From Chloroflexota bacterium (GTDB lineage Bacteria; Chloroflexota; Chloroflexia; Chloroflexales; Roseiflexaceae), in the NCBI GenBank assembly GCA_030550675.1, contig JAUQOW010000014.1:1-36596 (forward strand): DNA of 36,596 nucleotides, given 5' to 3'. A program made the position numbers and the translations under genes. Below are positions 18,111 through 26,122 of this stretch, in pieces; position 1 is the first letter of the stretch, and every line of letters begins with the position of its first letter. The notes under the pieces are model-generated. The model saw only the letters and a list, made by a program, of their open reading frames with translations, made no database searches and was not told where the DNA came from.

Positions 18111-18755
18111 TCAAACTCCCAGTAGCGCCTTCAGGCGTTCAGTTGAGGTTGCCAGCACGGCGATGTGCAACAGATCGCCCGCCTGCAACCGCGTTTCCTG
18201 AGTCGGCAGAAAACAGCGTCCGCCGCGACTGATCGCTATCGGATGAATTTCTCCCGGCACGGTCAGGCTGGCGAGCGAACGTCCCGCCAGCGCTGGCGGC
18301 GCTTCGACATCGACCAGATCGACTGACGATCCCAGGCTGACGATGGGCTCGAACCAGGAGTAACTGAGGAGTTCAGCCATGCGATGAACCCCCCATTCAG
18401 TCGTTGAAATGGTCAGGATGCCGAGGCGGCGATAAATCTCGGCTTTGCGCGGATCGTAGAGGCGCGCGACGACGCGCGGTACGCGGAAGAACTGCCGCGC
18501 CGCACGCGCCGTCACGACATTGGTTTCATCGCTGGAGGTGACTGCTGCCAGAGCGTCGGCGTGAGCAACGCCAGCGCGCAGCAGCACATCGCGATCAAAG
18601 CCGTAACCCGTGATCGTTCGACCGCCGAATCGTTCGCCTAGCTCCGCGAAGGCCATTGGATCACGGTCAATCACGGTCACCTCGTGCTGGCTGCGGGTGA
18701 GCCTCAGCGCCAGCCCGGCGCCCATTCTTCCGCACCCCACGATGATCACGCGCAC
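18111..18755 (-). CDS. RCK/TrkA-family NAD-binding potassium transport regulator (first of pair)
   Basis: A 214-residue protein of RCK_N plus RCK_C layout. The Rossmann start MRVIIVGCGRMGAGLALRL has the glycine loop, and VTVIDRDPMAF carries the acidic residue expected to hold the NAD ribose. VARLYDPRKAEIYRRLGI resembles TrkA proteins. The C-domain contains ETRLQAGDLLHIAVL. It starts with GTG, supported by AAGGAGGTT six bases upstream, one of the strongest ribosome sites in the window. It is probably the first gene of a unit with the second RCK gene and the CtpF-like ATPase. A palindromic element occupies its upstream region. Confidence 0.9.
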   Translation of the reverse strand: MRVIIVGCGRMGAGLALRLTRSQHEVTVIDRDPMAFAELGERFGGRTITGYGFDRDVLLRAGVAHADALAAVTSSDETNVVTARAARQFFRVPRVVARLYDPRKAEIYRRLGILTISTTEWGVHRMAELLSYSWFEPIVSLGSSVDLVDVEAPPALAGRSLASLTVPGEIHPIAISRGGRCFLPTQETRLQAGDLLHIAVLATSTERLKALLGV

Positions 18756-18796
18756 GGTGAACCTCCTTGTAAGTGACGGTCACATCCCTCCGCTTC

Positions 18797-18926
18797 TGAT
18801 AGGAAGATCAACCTGAACCTGCACAATCACGCTTGCACTTGTGGATCGGTTGGCGCTGGCTGAGCCCGTCGAAGCCAGCGCCGAGCACAAAAGATTGTCC
18901 AACATCTGGTTGCTCTCCCTTTGAGA
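18797..18926. repeat. Dispersed palindromic (MITE-like) element, copy C
   Basis: It begins TGATAGGAAGATCAACC (18797-18813) and ends GGTTGCTCTCCCTTTGAGA (18908-18926), its imperfect complement. The inner hairpin has perfect 10-base arms GGCGCTGGCT (18852-18861) and AGCCAGCGCC (18873-18882) around GAGCCCGTCGA. Together with 18927-19065, which shows no gene, it fills the gap between the RCK pair and the second ATPase. Confidence 0.75.
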
Positions 18927-19065
18927 GCGCTGGCAGCGCCCATGTCACCGTCAGCGTACTGCCATCCTGCGCATGCCACGCGACCGTCGCCTTTGCCTGG
19001 CGTCCTTCCGCTCACCGAGCGTGCTGGCATTTCAGGGTCCGCTGCAGCGCGCTGCGGCGTGACCA

Positions 19066-21843
19066 TCACTTTGTTATCCGTTTGCGCAGTTCATCCACCA
19101 GCAGCAGCGCTGGCGCCCAAAGCGCAAGGAAGAGCCAGTTGACCGGATCGAACGCCGCCGTGCCGATCACATCCTGGAGAAATGGCACATAGACAATGGC
19201 AAGGATCAGGATCAACTCCGTTGCGATGCCGATCCAGATCAACCGGTTGCCCCTCAGCGGCAGGCGCAGAAACGAAAGACGCTCACTCCGCTGCGCGAAC
19301 AGATTGCCAATCTGCGTCGTCACCACCGCCGCCAGCGCCATTGCCGTCGCCGAACGGTACAACGGTCCCTCCGCCGGAAGGTCGAGCCACTGCCCCCAGT
19401 ATCCGTTCGTCCAGTACTGACAGTAAAATGCCGACATCGCCGCCAGGCTTTGCACCGGTCCCAGCCAGAGATAGGCGCGGCGCAACATCGCGCCGGTGAC
19501 CACGTGCTCCTGCAAACTGCGCGGCGGACGCTCCATGACGCCGGGTTCCGGCGGTTCAGCGCCGAGCGCCAGCGCCGGTACAATGTCGGTTCCCAGGTCG
19601 ATCGACAGAATATGCATAACGTTCAGCGCAATCGGGATGCGCCCGCCGCTGAAGGCAAACAGCACGAATGGAACCGCCTCGGGGGTGTTGCTGGTGAAGA
19701 TGTAGGTGGCGAATTTTTTAATGTTGGCGTAGACTGCGCGCCCTTCTTCAACGGCGCTGACAATCGAGGCGAAGTTGTCGTCGGTCAGAATGATGTCCGC
19801 CGCTTCCCGTGCAACGTCGGTTCCGGCGCGCCCCATTGCCACGCCGATATCCGCCTGCTTGAGCGCCGGAGCGTCATTGACGCCGTCGCCGGTGACGGCG
19901 ACGACATGCCCCTGCACCCGCAGGGCTTTCACAACACGCAGTTTGTGTTCGGGCGCTACGCGCGCAAAGATGACTTCGTCGGTCAGCGCTTCGCGCAGCG
20001 CCGCATCATCCATGCTGTCGAGCTCAGCGCCGGTCACAATCCGCGGCTGCGCACTGCGGATAATGCCGATGCGCCGGGCGATGCTTTCTGCCGTCAGACC
20101 ATAATCGCCGGTTATCATGATAATACGAATTCCGGCGGAATGGCATGTCGCCACTGCCGATTCAACCTCTGGACGCGGCGGGTCCATCATGGCGACCAGA
20201 CCAAGGAACGTCAGGTCGCGTTCGATGCTGTCGGGATCGAATGCCGCAGGCGAAGCGGGCAACGTGCGCTGTGCGACTGCCAGGACGCGCAACCCGGCGC
20301 GCGCGTACTGATCATTGGCTGCAAGGATCTGGGTGCGACGCGTTTCGTCAAGCGGCTGAATAGAATCGCCGGCGGCGAAGGAGGTGCAGAGCGCCAGCGT
20401 CTCCTTCGGCGCACCTTTGACGTACACTGCGAATCCGGCGGGATGATGCGCTGCAATCTGTGATTGTGAGAGGCGACAGACGACGCTCATTCGCTTGCGG
20501 CGTGAGTCGAATGGCAACTCGCGAATACGCGGCATCCGTTGCGCTTCTTTCTCCTCATCAATGCCCGCCTTGCGCGCCGCCGCCAGCAGCGCCGCCTCGG
20601 TCGGGTCGCCCAGGATGCTCCAGCGGTCGTCGGACGGCGCCGCTGTGCGCGGCGGAATGAGGCGCGCGTCATTACAGAGCGCGGCAGCCAGGAGCAACCG
20701 CCGCAGTTCGGGATCATCGCCCGGTCGTTCCAGCCGCGCGCCGCGCTCGCTGAACGATCCTTCCGGCGCGTATCCGACGCCGCTCACTGAGATCTGTCGT
20801 CCGCCGACCCAGATTTCGCGCACGGTCATCTCATTCTGCGTCAGGGTGCCGGTTTTGTCAGTGCAGATGACGGTGGTGCATCCAAGCGTTTCGACGGCGG
20901 AAAGACGCTTTACCAGCGCATTGCGCCGCGCCATGCGCTGTGTGCCCATCGCCAGCGCCAGCGTCACGGTCGGCAGCAGCCCTTCGGGAACAAAGGCGAC
21001 GATCATGCCCAGGGCGAAGATAAAGCCATTTGCCAGATCGATCCTCGCAATAGCGACCGCCAGCACGAAGAAGAACAAGCCCACGCCGACGGCAATCGCG
21101 CTGACAACGCGGGTCAGGCGCTCCATTTCGCGCTGCAGGGGGCTGAGTTGATCGCCGACGCTCTGGGTCAGGCGGGCGATTTCGCCGAACGCTGTGCGCA
21201 TCCCGGTAGCGAATACCACGGCTTCGGCTGTGCCGGACGCCACGCTCGTGCCAGCAAACACCAGGTTGGGCAGTTCTGCGCGCGATAGACCTGCGCCGCT
21301 TGTTGGCTCGGCAGTCTTGCGCACCGGATGCGATTCGCCGCTCAATGCCGACTGATCGACGCGCAGTTCCGCTTCGCGCACCAGGCGCGCATCCGCCGAA
21401 ATGTGATCGCCTTCGGCGAGCAGCAGCACATCCCCAGGAACCAGATGCTCCGCCGGGATGCGCACCTCTTCGCCTGCGCGACGCACTCGCGCATACGACG
21501 GGAGCATCCGACGCAGCGCGGCGGTCGCCTGTTCGGCTTTGTGCTCCTGCCAGAAACTGAATAACCCATTGATGATATTGACGAGCCAGATTGCGATGCC
21601 CAGCGTTGGCGTTTGCGCCGCGAACGCGACAGCGCCGCCGATCCAGAGCAGCCAGGCCATCAAGTGCGTAAAATGCGCCAGCAACGTGCGGATCAGCGGC
21701 GCGCGCGGCGGTTCGTGGAGTACGTTGAGACCGTACTGCGCCAGGCGTTTCTGCGCTTCGTCAGGGGACAATCCCTGAGGGTCAGAGCCGAGCGTTGCAA
21801 AAACCTGCTCGATTGACGCCTGATGTATCGCTGTTGTTTGCAT
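19066..21843 (-). CDS. P2C-like cation-transporting ATPase (Na+,K+/H+,K+-ATPase-like)
   Basis: A 925-residue P-type pump. It has an N-terminal cation ATPase domain, actuator SGES (168-171), VPEGLLPTVT in TM4, phosphorylated D329 in [11 protein letters not shown], and [20 protein letters not shown]5 SNTPEAVPFVLF and TM6 IDLGTDIVPALAL closely match the Na,K-ATPase/H,K-ATPase blocks SNIPE..PF and DLGTDMVPA, keeping the ion-binding acidic residues. It is therefore a bacterial IIC-type pump, different from the CtpF-like pump encoded 4.4 kb downstream. Exchange of Na+ or H+ against K+ is an inference. ATG 21843 is chosen because the N-domain starts there; the frame is open to 22017 but that part is not family-like. 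No SD; a TATACT box ends 9 bases upstream. Confidence 0.9.
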   Translation of the reverse strand: MQTTAIHQASIEQVFATLGSDPQGLSPDEAQKRLAQYGLNVLHEPPRAPLIRTLLAHFTHLMAWLLWIGGAVAFAAQTPTLGIAIWLVNIINGLFSFWQEHKAEQATAALRRMLPSYARVRRAGEEVRIPAEHLVPGDVLLLAEGDHISADARLVREAELRVDQSALSGESHPVRKTAEPTSGAGLSRAELPNLVFAGTSVASGTAEAVVFATGMRTAFGEIARLTQSVGDQLSPLQREMERLTRVVSAIAVGVGLFFFVLAVAIARIDLANGFIFALGMIVAFVPEGLLPTVTLALAMGTQRMARRNALVKRLSAVETLGCTTVICTDKTGTLTQNEMTVREIWVGGRQISVSGVGYAPEGSFSERGARLERPGDDPELRRLLLAAALCNDARLIPPRTAAPSDDRWSILGDPTEAALLAAARKAGIDEEKEAQRMPRIRELPFDSRRKRMSVVCRLSQSQIAAHHPAGFAVYVKGAPKETLALCTSFAAGDSIQPLDETRRTQILAANDQYARAGLRVLAVAQRTLPASPAAFDPDSIERDLTFLGLVAMMDPPRPEVESAVATCHSAGIRIIMITGDYGLTAESIARRIGIIRSAQPRIVTGAELDSMDDAALREALTDEVIFARVAPEHKLRVVKALRVQGHVVAVTGDGVNDAPALKQADIGVAMGRAGTDVAREAADIILTDDNFASIVSAVEEGRAVYANIKKFATYIFTSNTPEAVPFVLFAFSGGRIPIALNVMHILSIDLGTDIVPALALGAEPPEPGVMERPPRSLQEHVVTGAMLRRAYLWLGPVQSLAAMSAFYCQYWTNGYWGQWLDLPAEGPLYRSATAMALAAVVTTQIGNLFAQRSERLSFLRLPLRGNRLIWIGIATELILILAIVYVPFLQDVIGTAAFDPVNWLFLALWAPALLLVDELRKRITK

Positions 21844-21852
21844 CCTGTCAGC

Positions 21853-21858
21853 AGTATA
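21853..21858 (-). promoter_or_regulatory. Candidate -10 box (TATACT) 9 bases upstream of the IIC-type ATPase
   Basis: On the minus strand TATACT is followed by nine bases and the ATG, with no SD. If used, the transcript would start within about three bases of the ATG. The -35 is not recognisable. Confidence 0.35.
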
Positions 21859-21946
21859 GAGGACAGAAACGCGGCACGGAGAAAGAGAATGATCGCACAA
21901 GGGAAACATGTGACTACCGGCGTCACAGCGTCGTCCGGGGCTGCCA

Positions 21947-22087
21947 GCGATTGAAATCGCCCCTGACGGACCTGCAGCCGACCATCCGCCTGCGCGGACG
22001 GAAACGATGGCGTCCACGCGCGGTGAGCGGGTCGAACCGCGAAGGTGGGCGCCCGGCGGAACAACCGTCCGGCGCGACTTCAGTCGC
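21947..22087. repeat. Intergenic element bounded by two short palindromes
   Basis: GCGATTGAAATCGC (21947-21960) and GCGACTTCAGTCGC (22074-22087) are perfect or near-perfect palindromes of the same design (GCGA-Y-T ... A-R-TCGC). They bracket a G+C-rich stretch with a CCGCCTGCGCGGACGG-type hairpin. Such ATTGAAAT/ACTTCAGT palindromes recur between genes in this kind of genome. The 448-base gap 21844-22291 contains this, a lone repeat arm (22171-22196) and no gene. Confidence 0.45.
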
Positions 22088-22170
22088 CAGCCAGGATGCG
22101 GCAGTGATGCGCTATCTTGCCGTCTGGCGATTCATGCCTGCATCCATGTTGCACAATCAAAATGACAAAC

Positions 22171-22196
22171 CTTTGCGTCTTTGCGCCTTTGCGTCA
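22171..22196. repeat. Single arm of the TTTGCGTC-type repeat
   Basis: CTTTGCGTC, TTTGCGC and CTTTGCGTCA occur in direct succession, a tandem 8-9-base motif related to the arms of the inverted repeats at 14418-14482 and 30704-30769. No matching second arm is present nearby. Confidence 0.45.
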
Positions 22197-22291
22197 GCTT
22201 TTATGCGCAATCCTCCTGGTGCGCCAGCGCCGAAGCAACAATGTTTTGGGCGGGGAGATCGATCCGCTTCGCTCGCAACGGCGGAGGCGCT

Positions 22292-22846
22292 TCACTGAAG
22301 CGGCGTCAGGGAAACGACGGTCAGAACCCGGCTGCCTACCGGGAGATCGTTGCAGGCATCGAGGCTGCGCGTTTTCCACACCGCCCGCCAGAAATCGGCG
22401 TGACGCCAGTTCGGCGTAGGGGTCAGGGTGATTTCGATGGTCTGCGGATAACCAAGCGTCGGATGGTATTCGGCGCGTACGGAAAGAACGTCATCACAGG
22501 CGCACCCGCGTGAGACGCAGGTGCGCCGCACGGTTCCATGCCGCGCAACCAGGTCGAACAGATCGCGCACGGCAACCGGTGGTTGCTCGCAGGGGCGCAC
22601 GGCATAGCGCGTTTTGCGCACGCGCTCGGCATGCACCTCGACTTCCATCCGACACCCGCGGTCGCGCAATGACATGCGGTAGGCGTCGAAGGTGCGTTCA
22701 TTCCAGCGCGCGCGCGCCTCGATCAGAGCAGCATTGTGGTTTGCGGCCGGACGCGCGATCGCCAGCGCGCCAGCAACGCCGCATGCCGCCGTCAGGGACA
22801 GCATAGCAGCGATCAGGAACCAGATCTTTCGGGAAAAAGGCGGCAT
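22292..22846 (-). CDS. Membrane-anchored DUF6174-like protein
   Basis: A 184-residue protein with one N-terminal hydrophobic segment (about 8-31) and an extracytoplasmic domain. The pattern R-W-N-E-R-T-F-D-A-Y-R-M, then C-R-M-E-V-E-V, VRDLFDLV and VRAEYHPTLGYPQTIEI matches the shape of the DUF6174 family, whose function is unknown. Several cysteines (about residues 60, 83, 110 and 114) could form disulfides. A lipobox reading around C22 (LTAAC) is possible but the hydrophobic stretch continues past it. No SD precedes the ATG; a TGGTATGAT extended -10 ends six bases upstream, suggesting a leaderless mRNA. Confidence 0.7.
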   Translation of the reverse strand: MPPFSRKIWFLIAAMLSLTAACGVAGALAIARPAANHNAALIEARARWNERTFDAYRMSLRDRGCRMEVEVHAERVRKTRYAVRPCEQPPVAVRDLFDLVARHGTVRRTCVSRGCACDDVLSVRAEYHPTLGYPQTIEITLTPTPNWRHADFWRAVWKTRSLDACNDLPVGSRVLTVVSLTPLQ

Positions 22847-22852
22847 GCGAGA

Positions 22853-22858
22853 ATCATA
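22853..22858 (-). promoter_or_regulatory. Extended -10 box (TGGTATGAT) placed for a leaderless transcript
   Basis: On the minus strand TGG-TATGAT is followed by exactly six bases and then ATG, so the expected first transcribed base is the A of the start codon. No ribosome-binding site is present. Confidence 0.45.
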
Positions 22859-22989
22859 CCACAGAACCAGGAATCGAAGGTGAGGGGTGAGGGGCTCATA
22901 CGGTCAACGTTCAACCTTCAACGGTCATACCTGGAACCGGTCACCTTCACACATGCAACCTCTCGCCTCTTGTTCCTCGCTTGTTTCTG

Positions 22990-23012
22990 GAGACGTTGCG
23001 GTGCAACGTCTC
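22990..23012. repeat. GAGACGTTGC inverted repeat
   Basis: GAGACGTTGC (22990-22999) and GCAACGTCTC (23003-23012) pair perfectly around three bases. The same family occurs at 29130-29215. It lies in the 230-base gap before the DUF6174-like gene, which also has CAACCTTCAAC-type simple sequence and no gene. Confidence 0.7.
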
Positions 23013-23076
23013 TACGGAAACACCTGACCTGTGACTTTATCTGCCGTCAACCTCGACCACGCCTCTCGCCTCTTGC

Positions 23077-23901
23077 CTAAAATATCGTCTGCTCCATCCC
23101 CAGGGCGCGTGCGATGGCGCGAATTTCGTCAGGCTGCAAACCATCGGCAGGTTCACTGGCGCTCAGGTTGAGCACCTCATAGCGTGCGCTGGTTTCCAGA
23201 TATTCGATCAGATCGGCGGCGCGCTTCACCGAGGTGTCTGAGCGCGACATGACGCCGTGCTTGCTCCAGATGACGAGGCGATGATGGCGCATCGCCGTCA
23301 CCGTCGCAGCCATCAGTTCCGCCGATCCCGGCGCCATGAAGGGCAGCACTGCCACACCCTGCGGAAAGGTCATGATCGTTTCCGGTTGCCAGCGGAAGAG
23401 ACGGCGATTGAGTTCAACGGGATCGCGATAGTGCGGAATGTGGCTCAGGTAGGTCAGGTGGAGCGGTTGCGCGTGCACCAGCGCATGGTAATTCGTGCTG
23501 GTAGCGGCGACCTGATCATTGTGCACCGCAAGGTGCGAGTTGAGTTCGCTCGTAAGGCGGGTGAACAGGCGCGAGGGGGCGGTATACAGTCGGGCGTGCA
23601 CGCCGCCAGGCGCAATCTGCAAGACGCCGAGGTTCTCCAGCGGGTGATCGTAGACCTCGCGCAGCCGCGTACCGGACCCCGTCGCCAGCACTGTGCCGCC
23701 TGCCAGCGCAGGAACGACGACGGGCAATTCGATCTCCTCGACCTGCGGGAAGCGCGGTTGAATCTCCAGCGACCAGCCAGCATAGACCGAAATGTTGCCA
23801 GCCGCGCCTTCACTGGCGCCAATCTCCGCCATTCGCCGACCCGCCTCGCCAATCTGCAACATAATGTCATCAAGCGTCGGAAATGGTGGTTCGAGCGGCA
23901 T
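23077..23901 (-). CDS. rhaD: Class II aldolase, rhamnulose-1-phosphate aldolase-like
   Basis: A 274-residue class II (zinc) aldolase with the same length as E. coli RhaD. It has EGAAGNISV (31-39), the phosphate-loop TGSGTR (74-79), a TSEL block with E119 (catalytic Glu position), H143 and H215 (WSKHGV). RhaD cleaves L-rhamnulose 1-phosphate to dihydroxyacetone phosphate and L-lactaldehyde. The usual H-x-H zinc pair reads HAQ here (H143, Q145), so one ligand differs from the textbook enzyme. ATG 23901 is chosen for GGGAGGA about nine bases upstream; a longer frame starts at 23979 without one. No other rhamnose genes are beside it, though a two-permease sugar ABC operon lies 13 kb away. A related aldolase with another substrate is possible. 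Confidence 0.75.
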   Translation of the reverse strand: MPLEPPFPTLDDIMLQIGEAGRRMAEIGASEGAAGNISVYAGWSLEIQPRFPQVEEIELPVVVPALAGGTVLATGSGTRLREVYDHPLENLGVLQIAPGGVHARLYTAPSRLFTRLTSELNSHLAVHNDQVAATSTNYHALVHAQPLHLTYLSHIPHYRDPVELNRRLFRWQPETIMTFPQGVAVLPFMAPGSAELMAATVTAMRHHRLVIWSKHGVMSRSDTSVKRAADLIEYLETSARYEVLNLSASEPADGLQPDEIRAIARALGMEQTIF

Positions 23902-24046
23902 ATGGAGCGTCCTCCCGGCTGCTTTGTCCCGCGTGCAATGATAGGCAAGACGATGCACGGCGTCAACAGACGATGACACGATCCTCAGGGTTGTACATTC
24001 CCACAGATTGTAGCATCAATGTGTTGCAGGCGCGGCGCATCTACGA

Positions 24047-24074
24047 TTGGCGAGCCGCACAGATGTGGTATTAT
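24047..24074 (+). promoter_or_regulatory. Candidate promoter of the kinase-PfkB-peptidase operon
   Basis: TTGGCG (24047-24052), 16 bases, then TATTAT (24069-24074) preceded by TGG, an extended -10. This would give a leader of about 115 bases before the kinase ATG. The remaining stretch to 24196 shows no gene. Confidence 0.4.
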
Positions 24075-24196
24075 CGGCTAATCACAATATTCGGCATCCG
24101 TCCGCTCTCGCAGCATCCGCATGCGCCAGGCGACGTAACTTCTGTCGTTCAATTGCGGTTCACTCGCGGAACGGCAGCACCGACTGTTATTGAACT

Positions 24197-26122
24197 ATGT
24201 CCAATACGCCCACAACCGGATGGCAACTGGCGCTGCCATATACATTGCCGCTGCTGGTCAGCGCATCCCTGGCGCTGGCGGTGGCGGTCTTCGTCTGGCG
24301 GCGCCGCGCGGCGCCCGGCGCCGCGCCGCTCATCGCCCTGAGCCTTGCAGCTTTTGTGTGGTCGTTCGCCTATGCGTTCGAAATTGCCGCTACGCCGATG
24401 CCTGTTGCGCTCTTTTGGGCGCGGGTGCAATACCTGGGAATTATGACGCTACCGGTTGCCTGGCTTGCCTTCGCGCTGGAATATACTGGGCTGCAACGCT
24501 GGTTGACCAGGCGCAATCTGGCGTTGCTCCTTGTCATTCCGGTCCTGACGCAGGTCGCCGTCTGGACGAACGAGTATCACGGCCTGATCTGGCCGCAGAT
24601 CCGGGTGAACGCCAGCGGACCGGTTCCAATCCTCGATTTTGATCACGGACCAGCATTTTGGGTTTGCAACATCTACGCTCACATTTGCCTGGCAATCGGT
24701 GTGCTGATCCTGCTCCGGCGCTTTGCGCGCTCGCAGCGGCTTTATCTGAGCCAGACGGCGATCTTTCTGATGGGAGCGATGGCGCCCTGGATCAGTAATG
24801 GATTGTATGTGCTGAATCTCACGCCGTGGCCCGGACTGGATCTGTCGCCGTTTGGATTTACCTTCACTGCTGGCGCAATTGCATTTGGCGTCCTGCGACT
24901 GCGGTTCCTCGACGTCATTCCCGTCGCCCGCGACATTGTGCTCGAAAGCATCAATCAGAGCGTCATCGTCGTTGATGATCAGAATCGGATTGTTGACATC
25001 AACCGCGCTGCTCAGCATGTGATCGGCTGCACTGCCGCTGACGCGATCGGTAAGCCGATCCGTCAGGTATTGAGCCGCTGGCCACAGATTCTCGACCGTT
25101 ACCACGATGTGGTTGCGTTAGATGAAGAGGTGCAGATTGAGGTCGAAGGACAAACGCTTATTCTGGACGTTCTGATCTCGCCGCTGCGCGATCGAGAGGG
25201 TCGGCTTCGAGGGCGAGTGATTGTGTGGCACGATATTACCCGCCTCAAGCAGATCGAAGAGGCATTGCGCCGCCGCAACGATGAATTGATGGCGCTCCAG
25301 CAAACGCTGATGGCTGCCAGAGATCAGGCGGAAGCCGCGCATCGCGCCAAGAGCACGTTTCTGGCGCATATGAGCCACGAGGTTCGCACGCCGCTCAGCG
25401 CGATCATGGGCTATACTGATCTAATACGTCTCGATCTTGCGCGTCGCGGACAGTCCGTCTATCAGGAGGAGCTGGACGCTATCCGCGTCTCGGCACAGCA
25501 TCTGCTGACAATGATCAACAACATCCTGGATCTCTCGAAGCTCGAGGCGGGTAAAATGCCCGTATACGCCGAACCGTTCTCTCTCGAGGCGCTGGTGCAC
25601 GACGTGGTGCAGACGGCGCAACTGCTCGCTGCGCGCAACGGAAACACCCTGACGGTCACCCGCGCGCCGGATGCCGACTGCATGATGAGTGATAGGACCA
25701 AGATCCGCCAGGTGCTGTTGAATCTTCTCAGCAATGCCGCGAAGTTTACCGAAAACGGCGCGATCAGCCTGCATGTCTGGCGCGAGTCGTGTGCGTCGTC
25801 CTCGACAGCCATGACCGGCGAAAGCGCAGACTGGATCATCTTTGAGATCGCCGATACCGGCATTGGCATTGCGCCTGAATATCTGCCGTTGTTGTTTCAG
25901 GACTTTTCACGGATAGAAGACACCGGGCATCGAAAGTACGGCGGCACTGGGTTGGGGCTGGCGATCAGTCGGCAATTCTGCCGGTTGATGGGAGGCGATA
26001 TTACTGTCGTCAGCGCGCCAGGAAAAGGATCGACGTTCACTGTCCGGCTGCCGGCAATCCTTCAGCAGGAGCATGCCAGCGAACCCTCTTTCGCGTCTGA
26101 AGTTGAACAGGTGGACCGATGA
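24197..26122 (+). CDS. Membrane sensor histidine kinase, 7TM-PAS-HisKA-HATPase
   Basis: A 641-residue kinase. Seven hydrophobic segments within residues 12-236 match the histidine kinase N-terminal 7TM module (HisKA_7TM). A PAS domain follows at about 245-350 (from VLESINQSVIVVDDQNRIV to WHDITRLKQ), then a short coiled coil. The HisKA domain has H394 in AHMSHEVRTPLSAIMGYTD, and the HATPase_c domain has NLLSNAAKFTENG, DTGIGI and GGTGLGLAIS. No receiver is fused and no response regulator is adjacent, so its partner is elsewhere, possibly the receivers at 10236-12623. No SD is evident before the ATG. Its stop overlaps the PfkB start (ATGA), an unusual coupling of a sensor with a metabolic kinase. 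Confidence 0.9.
   Translation: MSNTPTTGWQLALPYTLPLLVSASLALAVAVFVWRRRAAPGAAPLIALSLAAFVWSFAYAFEIAATPMPVALFWARVQYLGIMTLPVAWLAFALEYTGLQRWLTRRNLALLLVIPVLTQVAVWTNEYHGLIWPQIRVNASGPVPILDFDHGPAFWVCNIYAHICLAIGVLILLRRFARSQRLYLSQTAIFLMGAMAPWISNGLYVLNLTPWPGLDLSPFGFTFTAGAIAFGVLRLRFLDVIPVARDIVLESINQSVIVVDDQNRIVDINRAAQHVIGCTAADAIGKPIRQVLSRWPQILDRYHDVVALDEEVQIEVEGQTLILDVLISPLRDREGRLRGRVIVWHDITRLKQIEEALRRRNDELMALQQTLMAARDQAEAAHRAKSTFLAHMSHEVRTPLSAIMGYTDLIRLDLARRGQSVYQEELDAIRVSAQHLLTMINNILDLSKLEAGKMPVYAEPFSLEALVHDVVQTAQLLAARNGNTLTVTRAPDADCMMSDRTKIRQVLLNLLSNAAKFTENGAISLHVWRESCASSSTAMTGESADWIIFEIADTGIGIAPEYLPLLFQDFSRIEDTGHRKYGGTGLGLAISRQFCRLMGGDITVVSAPGKGSTFTVRLPAILQQEHASEPSFASEVEQVDR

Noticed and set aside
18827-19069. 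80-codon minus-strand frame between the RCK genes and the IIC ATPase
   Set aside because: It runs across palindromic element C, has no SD and no recognisable family; the shadow frames differ by segment.
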